DNA of 46,644 nucleotides from Clostridia bacterium (GCA_012523855.1 JAAYTB010000038.1:1-46644), one strand, 5' to 3'; counted from the stretch's first letter, positions 9,285 to 18,842 are shown. Notes: generated from the sequence alone by a model not told the origin. A program made the numbers and translations.

Positions 9285-10343
9285 TTATTTTCCATCTAAA
9301 TATGCAATTATTCCTGCTGATATGTTTTTTGCAAGATTATTTAATACATTATTGTCATTTAGCCTTTTAACATCTTCTGGATTGCTAGCAAAGCCACATT
9401 CAACTAAGACTGCTGGCATTTGTGCCAATCTTATTACCTTAAAATCCTCAAATTTTATTCCCCTATCATTCCAATTATCAGAAGTTAAAATCTTTTCTTG
9501 AATTTTTAGAGCCATAGCCTCACTTTCCTCAGGTACAGAATTAGACTGGGCATAATAAACGCTAATACCATTGTAAATGTTGCTTTTATCATAAGCGTCA
9601 ATATGGACTGAAACAAAGGCATCTCCCTGGTTCTCGTTAGCAATGTCTACAATTCTTTGACGCTCTAAATATTCATCGCTCTCCAAATCCTTATCCCTGG
9701 TCATTACCACCTTTTTACCATAGAAAATTAGTTCCGGCCTCATTTCTAATGCTATTTTTAAAGTTACCTCTTTTTCAAAAAAACTTTTATCGTAAGCTTC
9801 TGTTCCTGGATCTCCTCCACCATGACCTGGATCTACTACAACTGTATGGGTAAAAGGTTCTTCTTTCTTGCTTATTAAAACCATTAAATAATTTGTCAAC
9901 TCATTAAGAAAAACAAAATTATTCTGAGTAAATTCTTTCTTAATGGTCATGGTAGTTTTACCATCTATTTTTGATAAAAATATTTTTTCATCATCTTCTT
10001 TAAAGCTATTAGAGTTTAACTTATGTTTATCTACAGCTTTTAAATCTAAATATATATAATCATCATCTTCCTTGTAACCTGAGTATTGTTTCTTGTCCAC
10101 TAATTTGATTATGTATTTTTTAAAATACTCACTTTGGTCAAAGGTAATGGTTCCCTCTTTACTTATACTAATAGGAGTCCCCTGAAACTTGTTTTCCTTA
10201 GTAGAATTACTACTTTTATTACCTATAGCATCAGATGTTAAAACTTTATTTAAAAGGTTTTTACCGTTAAAAGCCATTGCAATTATTATTAATATTGATA
10301 ATGATAAAAAAAATCTTCTTTTGCTCTTAATTTTCATCTTCAC
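9285..10343 (-). CDS. N-acetylmuramoyl-L-alanine amidase (Amidase_3), membrane-anchored
   Basis: Cleaves the bond between N-acetylmuramic acid and the L-Ala of the peptide stem in peptidoglycan. It has 352 residues. A basic start plus hydrophobic helix (about 11-25) is a signal anchor. A spacer of about 130 residues precedes the catalytic domain (165-350), where all zinc and catalytic residues of the AmiC/CwlD fold are visible: His174 (DPGHGG), Glu192 (FFEKEVT), His247 (VSVHIDA) and Glu315 (VLVECGF). It may be a cell-separation or sporulation amidase (CwlD-like), but with the extra N-terminal region I do not assign a symbol. The start is GTG at 10343, with AAGGA 12 bases upstream, which is somewhat distant. 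Confidence 0.9.
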   Translation of the reverse strand: MKMKIKSKRRFFLSLSILIIIAMAFNGKNLLNKVLTSDAIGNKSSNSTKENKFQGTPISISKEGTITFDQSEYFKKYIIKLVDKKQYSGYKEDDDYIYLDLKAVDKHKLNSNSFKEDDEKIFLSKIDGKTTMTIKKEFTQNNFVFLNELTNYLMVLISKKEEPFTHTVVVDPGHGGGDPGTEAYDKSFFEKEVTLKIALEMRPELIFYGKKVVMTRDKDLESDEYLERQRIVDIANENQGDAFVSVHIDAYDKSNIYNGISVYYAQSNSVPEESEAMALKIQEKILTSDNWNDRGIKFEDFKVIRLAQMPAVLVECGFASNPEDVKRLNDNNVLNNLAKNISAGIIAYLDGK

Positions 10344-10498
10344 GTTAGTAACACATCCTTATATTTGTTTAGCATACCAAATTTTAAACATAAACAAGAA
10401 CTGTAAACAGTCATAGTTATTTATATTTTAACATATAGTTTCTATCTTTGGATAGTATTTTTTTATTAAATCTTTATTGCTTTCTAACTTTTTAAAGC

Positions 10499-10542
10499 AA
10501 AAATAAGGCTTTCAACAAAGATTGCTGAAAACCTTATTTTTA
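10499..10542. terminator. Terminator downstream of the transglutaminase gene
   Basis: AAAATAAGG pairs with CCTTATTTT, with TTTCA/TGAAA continuing inward after a mismatch. It lies just past the 3' end of the split tgpA-like gene (minus strand) and ends the moxR operon. Confidence 0.75.
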
Positions 10543-10564
10543 ATTGAGACAATAGTAAATGAAT

Positions 10565-10897
10565 CTAAAACCATTTTTTTAAATAATATTTAAATTTATT
10601 CTCTTTTTTCTTTAAATATTCTTCAAAGTTATAGTAGATAGTATTTTTTTCAAAGCCCTTCTTCTTTACACCGCCATAGAATTCATCATAAACCTCTTCA
10701 GTCAAGGGTAATAAAATTTCTTTCAATTGTCCATCTTGACTTTCAGCAAACTCTCTTTCCGTTACAGATGGATCCTTCTTAATTTTATACCTTTTTAATC
10801 TTTTTAAAATATAGCTGTATAAAGGAATTAAGCTTTCGCTATTTAGGATTTTTCTTTTTCTTCTCGCTGCAAGTGTTATCCATATTAATATAGCCAT
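10565..10897 (-). pseudogene. C-terminal fragment of the TgpA-like transglutaminase (frameshifted)
   Basis: This 110-codon stretch has no ribosome binding site. It is the continuation of the preceding gene in the next reading frame. Removing one A from the nine-A run at 11018-11026 joins the two frames without a stop. The joined part reads a Lys/Glu/Asn-rich linker, then a membrane helix ('YIALTAIVLMAILIWITLAA'), then a basic cytoplasmic tail with a pattern like the DUF4129 tail of TgpA-type proteins. The joined product would be about 733 residues, the usual size for the family. If the shift is real, the tail is lost unless slippage restores it. It could equally be a homopolymer sequencing error. 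Confidence 0.8.
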
Positions 10898-10991
10898 TAA
10901 GACTATAGCTGTAAGGGCAATATATAAATGCTTTGAACTTAGCTTTAATTTAATAGGATTGTTTTTTTCTTCTTTATTATTGTTACCCTTG

Positions 10992-12767
10992 CTAGTACTT
11001 GGACTTTCCTTCTCTTCTTTTTTTTTCTTCCTTAGGTTCTGCTGAAGGTTTTTCCTCTTCCTCTTTCTTTTCTTCCTCTAAACGTAAGTTTTCTTCAAAG
11101 GCTGTAGGGGCACAATCACTTATAGCCCATATATTGTCTCTTACGAGATACTCTACCCAGGCATGGGCAGTATCGTTGGTAACATTATATAAGCCTTCCT
11201 TCATTGATGCATCATTCATCTTATAACCTTCTACGTACCTTGCAGGTATACCTGCTATTCTATACATAACTGTTAAGGCAGTGGCAAAATGAACGCAATA
11301 GCCCTTTGGATCTTCAAATAAGAAATAGTCAACAAAGTCCTTCCCTTCTGGCAGTACTGATGCATCTAAGGTGTATGTGTAGTTATCAGATAAATAGTCT
11401 CTTATTATCTCAACTTTTTCCCCAGTAGTAGTAGCATCCTTGACCAAGTCATATACTAAATCTACTGTTCTTTCAGTAACTCCTGGAGGTAGTTGCAAGT
11501 ACTTATTATAGTTTTCATTCTGTAAATGATATACCCCGTAAGAGTCCTCACCTTGATCTGAATAGTCCACATCATAGAATTCTACAGTATATTCTTTCTC
11601 AATGATAGATTTCCACATAAATATGGCCCTATCTTCACCAACAATTATGTCTTCCTCATAATTGTTAATATTATTTGTATACATAGGTACCATGAAAGAG
11701 CTGGTTTTTAAGCTTACTGGATAAATTGTTATCTCCTTTAGGCTACTAGCAGGAAAAAGATCCACTGTAGCATAGTTTCTCCAAACTCTTTCTGCTTCAG
11801 GGCTAATGCCTGATTTAAAGCTTTTTAAGTCTTCAACTGTGTTTCTCCAGGAGTAACCAGTATACTGATCCTTAACGGACCCTTTCAAATAGTAGCTCTT
11901 ATCGCTCCTTACCTTAAAGGCTAAAGCGTTATTTAATTTGATAGGCCCCCCTAACATTTTTTCCGTATTTGAATAGCCTGTTTGACTTAGATGAAAAGCT
12001 TCTTTAGTAGCAAGTTCTATAGTAGTTTTCCCAAAGGATTTTTTTCCCTTGCCATTTAAACTTTCAAATATAGATAACTTATCTTTTCCTTCAAAATCTT
12101 GAGGTAAAGGTAAGGATATAAGTCCAGCAATAATACTAAATATTAATATATTTGCAAAGATTTTTCTGCCACTAATAGAAGCGTATATTCCCTTCTTGTG
12201 AAATTGCATCATGGTCTTTTTGTAATTGTTAAGCATATAAGTCATTACGGAAATAATAGCAAAAGGTAGCAAGAGCCTTACTACTCCCTCTTCATACTCC
12301 AAGTACCAAAAGAAGGCCATTTCTAATAGAGATAAGAAAAGGATTCCCTCAGTAATTTTACTATTATAGAGGGTGAATAAAATTATCAAAATTAGAGGTA
12401 AGGCAAGGGTTATTATAGGTTTATACTGATAAAAGTAGGTAAGCTCTCCATTATATAGCTGACTATTAATACTTGTAATGTTTAAAACTATTTCTTCATA
12501 AAAAAAGTCTAGTATGGAATCTTTAAAAATAAAGCTAAAAAAAACTAAGGTTGCCAATGCTATCAATAAAAAGACAAATTTCTTAAAGCCAGTGTTTAGA
12601 ACTCCAGTGTAAAATAGGTAAAATATAATAAACAGTAAATATATCAAGGTTATATATAAATAATTAAAATCTTCTATTTGATAGCAAATAGCCATAAGTG
12701 CAAACATAAAAATTATATTTATATAGTGTACAAATACACCAACTATATGTTGTCTAAACCACTCCAT
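10992..12767 (-). CDS. TgpA-like membrane transglutaminase-domain protein (frameshifted at 3' end)
   Basis: 591 residues as read. Six or seven N-terminal membrane helices (about 10-215) are followed by an extracytoplasmic region with a transglutaminase-like domain (about 430-560). The catalytic triad is visible: Cys491 (GYCVHFATAL), His535 (TAHAWVEYL) and Asp551 (ISDCAPTA). Members of the moxR-DUF58-transglutaminase cluster are thought to process or remodel surface proteins or wall. The frame ends early after a Glu/Lys-rich stretch at an A9 run, and the missing last membrane helix and tail lie in the next frame (10565-10994). Operon: third after moxR and the DUF58 gene, with a 76-bp gap. Confidence 0.88.
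   Translation of the reverse strand: MEWFRQHIVGVFVHYINIIFMFALMAICYQIEDFNYLYITLIYLLFIIFYLFYTGVLNTGFKKFVFLLIALATLVFFSFIFKDSILDFFYEEIVLNITSINSQLYNGELTYFYQYKPIITLALPLILIILFTLYNSKITEGILFLSLLEMAFFWYLEYEEGVVRLLLPFAIISVMTYMLNNYKKTMMQFHKKGIYASISGRKIFANILIFSIIAGLISLPLPQDFEGKDKLSIFESLNGKGKKSFGKTTIELATKEAFHLSQTGYSNTEKMLGGPIKLNNALAFKVRSDKSYYLKGSVKDQYTGYSWRNTVEDLKSFKSGISPEAERVWRNYATVDLFPASSLKEITIYPVSLKTSSFMVPMYTNNINNYEEDIIVGEDRAIFMWKSIIEKEYTVEFYDVDYSDQGEDSYGVYHLQNENYNKYLQLPPGVTERTVDLVYDLVKDATTTGEKVEIIRDYLSDNYTYTLDASVLPEGKDFVDYFLFEDPKGYCVHFATALTVMYRIAGIPARYVEGYKMNDASMKEGLYNVTNDTAHAWVEYLVRDNIWAISDCAPTAFEENLRLEEEKKEEEEKPSAEPKEEKKRREGKSKY
11018..11026 (-). other. A9 run at the frameshift in the transglutaminase gene
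   Basis: The minus strand has GAAG-A9-GAAG. Eight A would keep the frame open into the C-terminal fragment; ten would stop soon after. Such a run is a typical site for replication or RNA-polymerase slippage, and also for sequencing error. Confidence 0.85.
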
Positions 12768-12843
12768 TTAATCACATCCTTTTAATAGATATCCCTAAAA
12801 GATATTAATTCTAGTATAGAAATTATAAATTGTATCTGGATAT

Positions 12844-13995
12844 CTATATAAATTTAGAAATGTTAACTACTTTAACCCCTAAATTCATTAGTTTATCAAT
12901 ATTTTCTTTATCCTCCTTATGAACCTTATTATAGAAAACAAACAAATTCTTTTTTCTTGATTCTAGGTCTAGAATAAATTCATAAAATTCCTGATCTACC
13001 CTTGAAGTTATAAAGGCTACATTGTTCATTGTAATAATTGTGTCCATAAAGGCTTTTAAATACCTGGTAAAACTTTCCTTGCCATCGCTCTTTGTCCTCA
13101 TTAAATAATCCATTAATTGAGCAAATTCTCTCTTTTCTCTCACATGAAAAACTCTAGAATTTGCAGCATTAATATATAGCTTAGAAACTATGGCTTTTCT
13201 AGTTAAAGAGTGTATTACAGAAGCAGAAAAATCTATTAACTGCTCCTCACTAATTCCATTTATGTCGTATTGATAATTACCACTGTTCATATCTAGAAAA
13301 AAGTTAAATTCTTCCCCAATAAACACTTCATGGTTCTTTACATATAGTTCGTTGTATTTAGCGCTAACCTTCCAGTTGATTCTATTAAGATTATCTCCTG
13401 CTTTGTACTTCCTGTTATCCTTTATAGCATAAGGATCTTCTATACCAGAACTGCTTAATTTATAGTCATTAAATAGATTGATTCCATTAAATAAGTTTGG
13501 AGGAATATCTATAATCTTGGGATACACTTGAATAAATACTTTGTTTTTACAAACTTTATGACTTTTAATTATTGAAGCAGTATCTCTAAACCATAGGTCC
13601 GTATGGCTGAAATCATATGTTCCTCTAATTCTGAACCGAACTTGATATTCTAAGCTCTTGGATTTCTTACTTCCAATATAAACTGCATCTCCATTGTATC
13701 TGGAGCTAAGCTTTTTAAAGGCAGAATTGTTCACCAGCAAATAAGAAACAGGAATCCAACCCTTGTTTTTCAAAACTATTTTAAAGCTACCTAGATCTCC
13801 AGCACTATATCTACTTCTTTCAAATAATATATCCAAATTCAAGTTTTTTCGGTTACTTATTATAACTACAATAGAAATTAGCAATATTGCTACCACTGAA
13901 TAAAAGACCCTGTAGAAGAGTGGTCCCCCTTCTATATAAGCTAATACAAAAAACAAGATAAGGAGAATTAGAAACCTTATATTAATACGAAACAT
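12844..13995 (-). CDS. DUF58 domain protein, membrane-anchored
   Basis: 383 residues. Two N-terminal hydrophobic helices (about 5-25 and 30-45) are followed by a beta-rich region. The DUF58 signature (RxYxxGDxxRxIxWK pattern) is seen as 'NRKYKAGDNLNRINWKVSA' around residues 197-215, before a vWA-like region ('FFLDMNSGNY'). DUF58 proteins are partners of MoxR ATPases. The start lies 1 bp from the moxR stop codon, so translational coupling is likely. Its role is inferred from the cluster: assembly or activation of the envelope transglutaminase. Confidence 0.9.
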   Translation of the reverse strand: MFRINIRFLILLILFFVLAYIEGGPLFYRVFYSVVAILLISIVVIISNRKNLNLDILFERSRYSAGDLGSFKIVLKNKGWIPVSYLLVNNSAFKKLSSRYNGDAVYIGSKKSKSLEYQVRFRIRGTYDFSHTDLWFRDTASIIKSHKVCKNKVFIQVYPKIIDIPPNLFNGINLFNDYKLSSSGIEDPYAIKDNRKYKAGDNLNRINWKVSAKYNELYVKNHEVFIGEEFNFFLDMNSGNYQYDINGISEEQLIDFSASVIHSLTRKAIVSKLYINAANSRVFHVREKREFAQLMDYLMRTKSDGKESFTRYLKAFMDTIITMNNVAFITSRVDQEFYEFILDLESRKKNLFVFYNKVHKEDKENIDKLMNLGVKVVNISKFI

Positions 13996-13996
13996 A

Positions 13997-14938
13997 CTAG
14001 TTCACCTTTGGTACAGGAACCTGTTGAAGTAGGTTAGCTATTACTTTTTCGCTAGTATAATTATTTGCTCTGGCTGCTGAAGAAAGGGTTAGCCTATGTG
14101 CAAGGACCAGGAGGACATTGTTTTTTACATCTTCTGGAATGACGTAATTTCTTCCACAGATTAAAGCTGATGCCTGAGCAATTCTTTGAAGAGATAAGGC
14201 TGCTCTAGTACTCATTCCTAAGTTTAGCAGTGCGGAAGTTCTTGTAACTTCTGCTATATTAACTATATATTGATTAATCTCCTCAGCCACTGTTACCTCT
14301 TTACAAATCTTTTGTAAAGCAATAATATCCTCAGCTGTTGCAACAGGCTCTAGTTCTTCCAAAGGCTTTCTATTTTTATACAAGGCCAAGACCTGACCCT
14401 CTGAAACTTTATCCGGGTAACCTATTGTTATCTTAATCATAAATCGGTCTAGCTGAGCCTCTGGTAAAGTGTAGGTTCCTTCGTATTCTATTGGATTTTG
14501 AGTTGCTAAAACAAAAAAAGGCTGCTCCAATTCAAAGGTATTGACACTTTCTGAAACTTGATTTTCTTCCATAACTTCCAGCAAGGCTGATTGTGTTTTA
14601 GGAGAAGTTCTATTTATCTCATCTGCCAATACTATGTTGGCAAAAATAGGTCCTTTTCTAAACTCAAATTGCATCTCCTTCTGATTAAATATAGATATAC
14701 CTGTTATATCTGAAGGTAGCAAATCTGGTGTAAATTGTATTCTGCTGTATGACAAATTAATAGATTTAGCTAGTGCCTTTACCAAGGTTGTCTTTCCAAC
14801 TCCTGGTACGTCCTCTATTAATATATGGCCTCCAGCAATAATCCCTTTAATAATATTAATAATTGACTCCCTCTTACCGATTATAACTTTCTCAACATTA
14901 GATAATATTTCTTCTATTTTTACATTTCCTTCTCTCAT
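13997..14938 (-). CDS. MoxR family AAA+ ATPase
   Basis: A 313-residue cytosolic chaperone-like ATPase. Walker A is at 43-51 (VPGVGKTTL), Walker B is 'IVLADEINR', sensor 1 is 'FVLATQNP', and the conserved 'LPEAQLDRF' follows. The C-terminal lid is of MoxR type ('GMSTRAALSLQRIAQASAL'). First gene of the moxR-DUF58-transglutaminase operon, a cluster conserved in many bacteria where MoxR is thought to help fold or activate the partner proteins. AAAGGAGAG lies 6 bases before the ATG. Confidence 0.95.
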   Translation of the reverse strand: MREGNVKIEEILSNVEKVIIGKRESIINIIKGIIAGGHILIEDVPGVGKTTLVKALAKSINLSYSRIQFTPDLLPSDITGISIFNQKEMQFEFRKGPIFANIVLADEINRTSPKTQSALLEVMEENQVSESVNTFELEQPFFVLATQNPIEYEGTYTLPEAQLDRFMIKITIGYPDKVSEGQVLALYKNRKPLEELEPVATAEDIIALQKICKEVTVAEEINQYIVNIAEVTRTSALLNLGMSTRAALSLQRIAQASALICGRNYVIPEDVKNNVLLVLAHRLTLSSAARANNYTSEKVIANLLQQVPVPKVN

Positions 14939-15082
14939 ATAGCTCTCTCCTTTGACCTATAATTCCATAAAGATATCTTCCATTATAACATATAATCATT
15001 TTTCCTTATAACATTTTATCATATTATGTATTTTAGACCATAATACTTACACTTTAGTCATATTTTACATAAAAACACAAAA

Positions 15083-15112
15083 CAGACAGTCAGCAGGACT
15101 GCCTGTCTATTT
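15083..15112 (-). terminator. Terminator of the VanW gene pair
   Basis: A hairpin built on CAGTC/GACTG with the flanking AGACAG/CTGTCT pairing. On the minus strand it is followed by TGTTTTGTGTTTTT, and it begins just after the stop codon at 15113. Confidence 0.7.
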
Positions 15113-16486
15113 CTAATTAATCTTTTTTGTACCAACCTTTACAATGCCTTGAATAGGTCTATAATAATCGTCTGATATAAGCTCTTGTTTTATCAACTTA
15201 TTGTTTTCATCATATGTATTTAGATAAACTTTCACCTTATATCCTGTTTGGGCTTTTTGTACAATCTTTTTTGATCCTTCAGGCATGCTAGAATCCTTAA
15301 TGGTTTTAGTGGTAGACTTTTCTGTTTTATAGACATCATTAACTATATCGTATCTTCTATTAGTCAGGGACTTATTAGAATACACATTAAAGTATAGGAC
15401 TTTATTTTTAGTATAGCCTTCAATATATATTGGATAATCTAAAGTGTTAGTAAATTTATAATCTATATTTCCCCAATCCACTGTAGCATCCCTTCCTAAG
15501 TCTACATAAGCCGACGGAAGGGTATGAGGGAATCTTTCCGTAGAATTAATATTGGATTTTATAATAGCATTATATAGTGTTGAAGATACTTGGCAGATAC
15601 CTCCCCCTATCCCTGATTCTATCTTATTATTTATTATTACACCAGCTTCTTGATAACCTCTAGCTTTGGTCCTCTCTCCAACAACTTCATTAAAACTAAA
15701 AGTATCTCCTGGCATTAATAGAATGCCATTTATAGCTTTTGTAGATAATTCAATATTATTTACTCTACCTGGAGCTGAGGTAGTAAAGCTAGTAGAATAT
15801 GAAGCTATTAAAGAATTAACTTTAGCTAATTCTTCTTCTGTTTTCCTTGCGGAAATTGTTTCAACAGGAGCATTTATCGTTACATCTACATCAAGCTTAT
15901 CATTAATATTATTAACAATACTGTTTTTTAACTGTTCAGCTTGGAGCTTGTACCCTTTTTTATCAGGTATAATATTAAACTTTCCACTAGAAACCATTTC
16001 AAGCTTACCATCCACAGGATCCTTGTTGATATCCTTCTCCATTAATCCTATAACTTCTGAGATATACTCATCATCATAATCAAATTCTAGTTGCAGATTA
16101 AAGCCTGACCCATTCATAACCAGCTTTTTTTTCTTAAAAATAGAAAAACCCTTGCCATAGCTAAAAGCTTCATTAATAACTTTATCTATATTGTAGCGGG
16201 CATTTAATTTACTGTATTCTATAGCATAGGTTTTGTCCTCATAAGTTATCTTTATTATTTTCTCACTAACCTTATCTTGGAACTTTTCCTTTAGTAATGC
16301 CCTAGCTTCCTCTTCTGTTTTACCACCAATATTTACATCCATAACCTTAATATTGGGATAAATAAGTTTGTCCCAATCACTAGCTATCCTGTATACATAT
16401 CCTGCATATGCGGCACTTCCAGCCATAATAAGCACCGCAAATACAGATAGTATTATAATAAGATTAATAGTTTTCTTTTTCCCCAT
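15113..16486 (-). CDS. VanW family protein with C-terminal G5-like domain (copy 2)
   Basis: 457 residues. An N-terminal signal anchor (about 6-30) is followed by two PG_binding_4-like repeats, the first with 'VMDVNIGGKTEEEARALL'. The VanW domain follows (about 245-380), with the conserved 'MPGDTFSFNEVVGERT' and 'GIGGGICQVSSTLYNA' (Cys and the following His region). The last 60 residues look like a G5 domain ('GYKVKVYL', 'ELISDDYYRP', 'IVKVGTKK'). It should be attached outside the membrane and contact peptidoglycan. VanW occurs next to some vancomycin-resistance clusters, but this arrangement is a general clostridial wall protein and is not evidence of resistance. GAGAGGAG precedes the ATG. 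Paralogue of the gene immediately upstream. Confidence 0.88.
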   Translation of the reverse strand: MGKKKTINLIIILSVFAVLIMAGSAAYAGYVYRIASDWDKLIYPNIKVMDVNIGGKTEEEARALLKEKFQDKVSEKIIKITYEDKTYAIEYSKLNARYNIDKVINEAFSYGKGFSIFKKKKLVMNGSGFNLQLEFDYDDEYISEVIGLMEKDINKDPVDGKLEMVSSGKFNIIPDKKGYKLQAEQLKNSIVNNINDKLDVDVTINAPVETISARKTEEELAKVNSLIASYSTSFTTSAPGRVNNIELSTKAINGILLMPGDTFSFNEVVGERTKARGYQEAGVIINNKIESGIGGGICQVSSTLYNAIIKSNINSTERFPHTLPSAYVDLGRDATVDWGNIDYKFTNTLDYPIYIEGYTKNKVLYFNVYSNKSLTNRRYDIVNDVYKTEKSTTKTIKDSSMPEGSKKIVQKAQTGYKVKVYLNTYDENNKLIKQELISDDYYRPIQGIVKVGTKKIN

Positions 16487-16561
16487 ATACCTTCTCCTCT
16501 CTACCCGCCTCCTAATTATACTACAACTATATACGATTTAAAATAAGATTCGTCCAATAAT

Positions 16562-17893
16562 TTACAAACCAATATTATAAATTCCGTCAACCTTTTGATA
16601 GTAATCATTAGATATCAACTCTCGCGTGATTTCCTTGCCATTTTTGTAGCCTATAAGATATACTTTTACCTTATATCCCTTTACAGGAGCTTGAACTTTC
16701 TTTATAGTTCCACTAGGTAGAGAATCTACGGTATTGTAATATATTTGGGGTTCTTCAACATTTAATATTTCTGTAAAAAGTTTATATTTTATTTCTGTAA
16801 GAGAGGAATGGGAATATACGTTAAAAGTTATTTTACCCTTATTTGTTATACACTCAATATATAAGGGATACTTTGTAGTATTTTTAAATTTATAGTCTAT
16901 ACTTTCAGATACTGTAGCATCAAAGCCCGGTTCAATGTACGCAGGTGCTAAGGAATGGTTTCTCCTCATTTGAGATTTAATACCTAACTTAATAATTGCA
17001 TTGTATAAAGTAGTAGAAACCTGACAAACTCCTCCAGCAATGCCATCTACTAGCCTGCTATTCACTATAACCGGTGCCCCCTTAAATCCATTAGCTAAGG
17101 TTCTTTCTCCAGTTTCCTTGTTAAAACTAAATTCCTCACCTGGCATTAAGATTTTACCGTTTAACTTACTTGCTGCCAAAGCAATATTGTCGGCTCTTCC
17201 TTTGGTGGCAGTAGAAAAATAGGTAGTAGCAGTTGAAACTTTGTAGTTCACATCCTTTAAATCTTCAGCTTTTATTGTGGCTTCTTTTTCTATGATATTG
17301 ATAGGGACTTTGTCGTCTTCAATACCATATTTATATATCTTGCTAATAATATTATTGTATAATTGCTCTCCATCTAAGGTCCTTCCTACTTGCTCCTTTA
17401 CAATTACAGGTTTATCATCTATAATCTCTAGCCCTGCATTTTGAGGAGGCCTATCCACAGATTTTTTTACTTCATTTACAAAGTCCCTTACCGCTCTTTC
17501 ATCAAATGTAAACTCTAAATTATATTGCTTTTTCTTTTTACTCCTTAGCTCTATGTACTTATTGAAAAAACCTTTATCTTTTCCAAACTTTAAAGCCTTC
17601 TCCAAGGTCCTCTTTGGATCTATCTCCATTTTTATGTCCTTAAGACTAAGGGGATATTCTTGATTTTCATATACCGCAGTAATTTTCTCCGAGGATAAAT
17701 CATTATATTTCTTTAATATTAAGTTCTGGCCTTCATCTAGTGACAATCCTGAAACATCAATATTATTCACATAACTGTTAGGATATATTTTATTATCCCA
17801 ACCTTTTACATAATAATATATATACCCTAAAGTTAATACTACAAGAATAATAAATAGTGCTGAAAATTTCACCAACAACCTTCTATTTTTCAT
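16562..17893 (-). CDS. VanW family protein with C-terminal G5-like domain (copy 1)
   Basis: 443 residues with the same order of parts as its neighbour: signal anchor (about 8-28), PG_binding_4-like region with 'VNNIDVSGLSLDEGQNLI', VanW domain with 'MPGEEFSFNKETGERT' and 'GIAGGVCQVSTTLYNA', and a G5-like tail ('GYKVKVYLIGYKNGKEITRE'). The two products clearly share ancestry, though identity is only moderate, so the tandem duplication is old. The 75-bp spacer between them shows no terminator, so they are probably one transcript. AGGTGGTGA precedes the ATG. The enzymatic role of VanW is not established. Confidence 0.88.
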   Translation of the reverse strand: MKNRRLLVKFSALFIILVVLTLGYIYYYVKGWDNKIYPNSYVNNIDVSGLSLDEGQNLILKKYNDLSSEKITAVYENQEYPLSLKDIKMEIDPKRTLEKALKFGKDKGFFNKYIELRSKKKKQYNLEFTFDERAVRDFVNEVKKSVDRPPQNAGLEIIDDKPVIVKEQVGRTLDGEQLYNNIISKIYKYGIEDDKVPINIIEKEATIKAEDLKDVNYKVSTATTYFSTATKGRADNIALAASKLNGKILMPGEEFSFNKETGERTLANGFKGAPVIVNSRLVDGIAGGVCQVSTTLYNAIIKLGIKSQMRRNHSLAPAYIEPGFDATVSESIDYKFKNTTKYPLYIECITNKGKITFNVYSHSSLTEIKYKLFTEILNVEEPQIYYNTVDSLPSGTIKKVQAPVKGYKVKVYLIGYKNGKEITRELISNDYYQKVDGIYNIGL

Positions 17894-18035
17894 TTTGTCA
17901 CCACCTATATAGTAGTTTTATAATTTTATACAGGTATTATAGCAAAAGTTCTGATATACCACCTTATGATAGAATTGAATTTATTTATACTTGTTTATAT
18001 TATCCGTAATTTCCCTCTGCTTTATAACATAAAAT

Positions 18036-18067
18036 AAAAAACTGATGGCTTAAATCCATCAGTTTTT
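18036..18067 (-). terminator. Terminator after the AlkD-like gene
   Basis: Perfect 12-bp arms AAAAACTGATGG/CCATCAGTTTTT with a short loop, just past the stop codon of the gene at 18074. Confidence 0.9.
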
Positions 18068-18073
18068 ACTTTC

Positions 18074-18817
18074 TCATTTTCTTCTCTTTCTTAACTTTTT
18101 AATATCCTCTTTTTCCTCTAAGGATACTCTCAAAGATTCCACAATCTTTTGTATAGATTTATTAATACACCAATCATCCATTTGACCTGACTTAATGAAA
18201 ATCTTAGTTTTTTCTCTATTAATCAAATAGCAAGTGCTTATAAGCCAGGCCACCGCCATATTAACATAATAATCATTATTTTCCAAGCTCCTAATAGAAT
18301 CAAATATAAGATCTAAATAGGCTTCCTCTGTATAATAATTATTTAAGGTTACTAAAGCAAATCTCGCAGACCATGGCTCAGAACTACTTATATATTTTGG
18401 AATCACAGAAAGAAATTCTTCTTTATTTTCTTTGACTAACTTTTTAATATTAGACACAAAACTATCACAAAGAGCCCAATTATTAATTTTCTTTATATAG
18501 TAATCTATAGTAGACATCATGTCAGAAAAGCTTTTAAACTTCATCTTGCCTATTAAGATACCTTGAAGAAGCTTTTCTTCATAAGAACTGCCTGCAGAAA
18601 TAAAATTATAAAAACTTTCCATATCCTTATTCTTTTCCACAGCCTTAGCAATATTTCTAAGCTGAGGCATTCTTACATAATAACTAAAACCTAAGTTTGG
18701 TATAATCTTAGAATTAAATTTCCCATAGGCCTCATCTGAAAGGGACTGTAGTAACTCGGTGAAAGATCTATATGTTTCAGCGTTCCACTCTATAAGCTCA
18801 AGTTCTTCCATTTTCAT
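18074..18817 (-). CDS. AlkD-like DNA alkylation repair protein (HEAT-repeat glycosylase)
   Basis: A 247-residue all-helical protein of the AlkD/AlkC superfamily, which removes alkylated purines such as 3-methyladenine and 7-methylguanine without base flipping. Family marks: 'MPQLRNIAK', 'INNWALCDSF' (conserved Trp and Asp), 'EPWSARFALV', 'YYVNMAVAWLIS' and 'WCINKSIQKIVESLRVS'. The basic C-terminal tail (KKLRKRRK) may aid DNA contact. Last gene after ddl (25-bp gap). Substrate range is inferred from the family only. Confidence 0.88.
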   Translation of the reverse strand: MKMEELELIEWNAETYRSFTELLQSLSDEAYGKFNSKIIPNLGFSYYVRMPQLRNIAKAVEKNKDMESFYNFISAGSSYEEKLLQGILIGKMKFKSFSDMMSTIDYYIKKINNWALCDSFVSNIKKLVKENKEEFLSVIPKYISSSEPWSARFALVTLNNYYTEEAYLDLIFDSIRSLENNDYYVNMAVAWLISTCYLINREKTKIFIKSGQMDDWCINKSIQKIVESLRVSLEEKEDIKKLRKRRK

Positions 18818-18842
18818 AGCTTCACCACTTTTGTTCTAAATT

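Noticed and set aside
15113-17893. Vancomycin resistance locus, because of VanW and nearby ddl
   Set aside because: No vanH/A/X or VanRS genes; VanW/G5 proteins are common wall proteins in Clostridia and ddl looks like the normal ligase.
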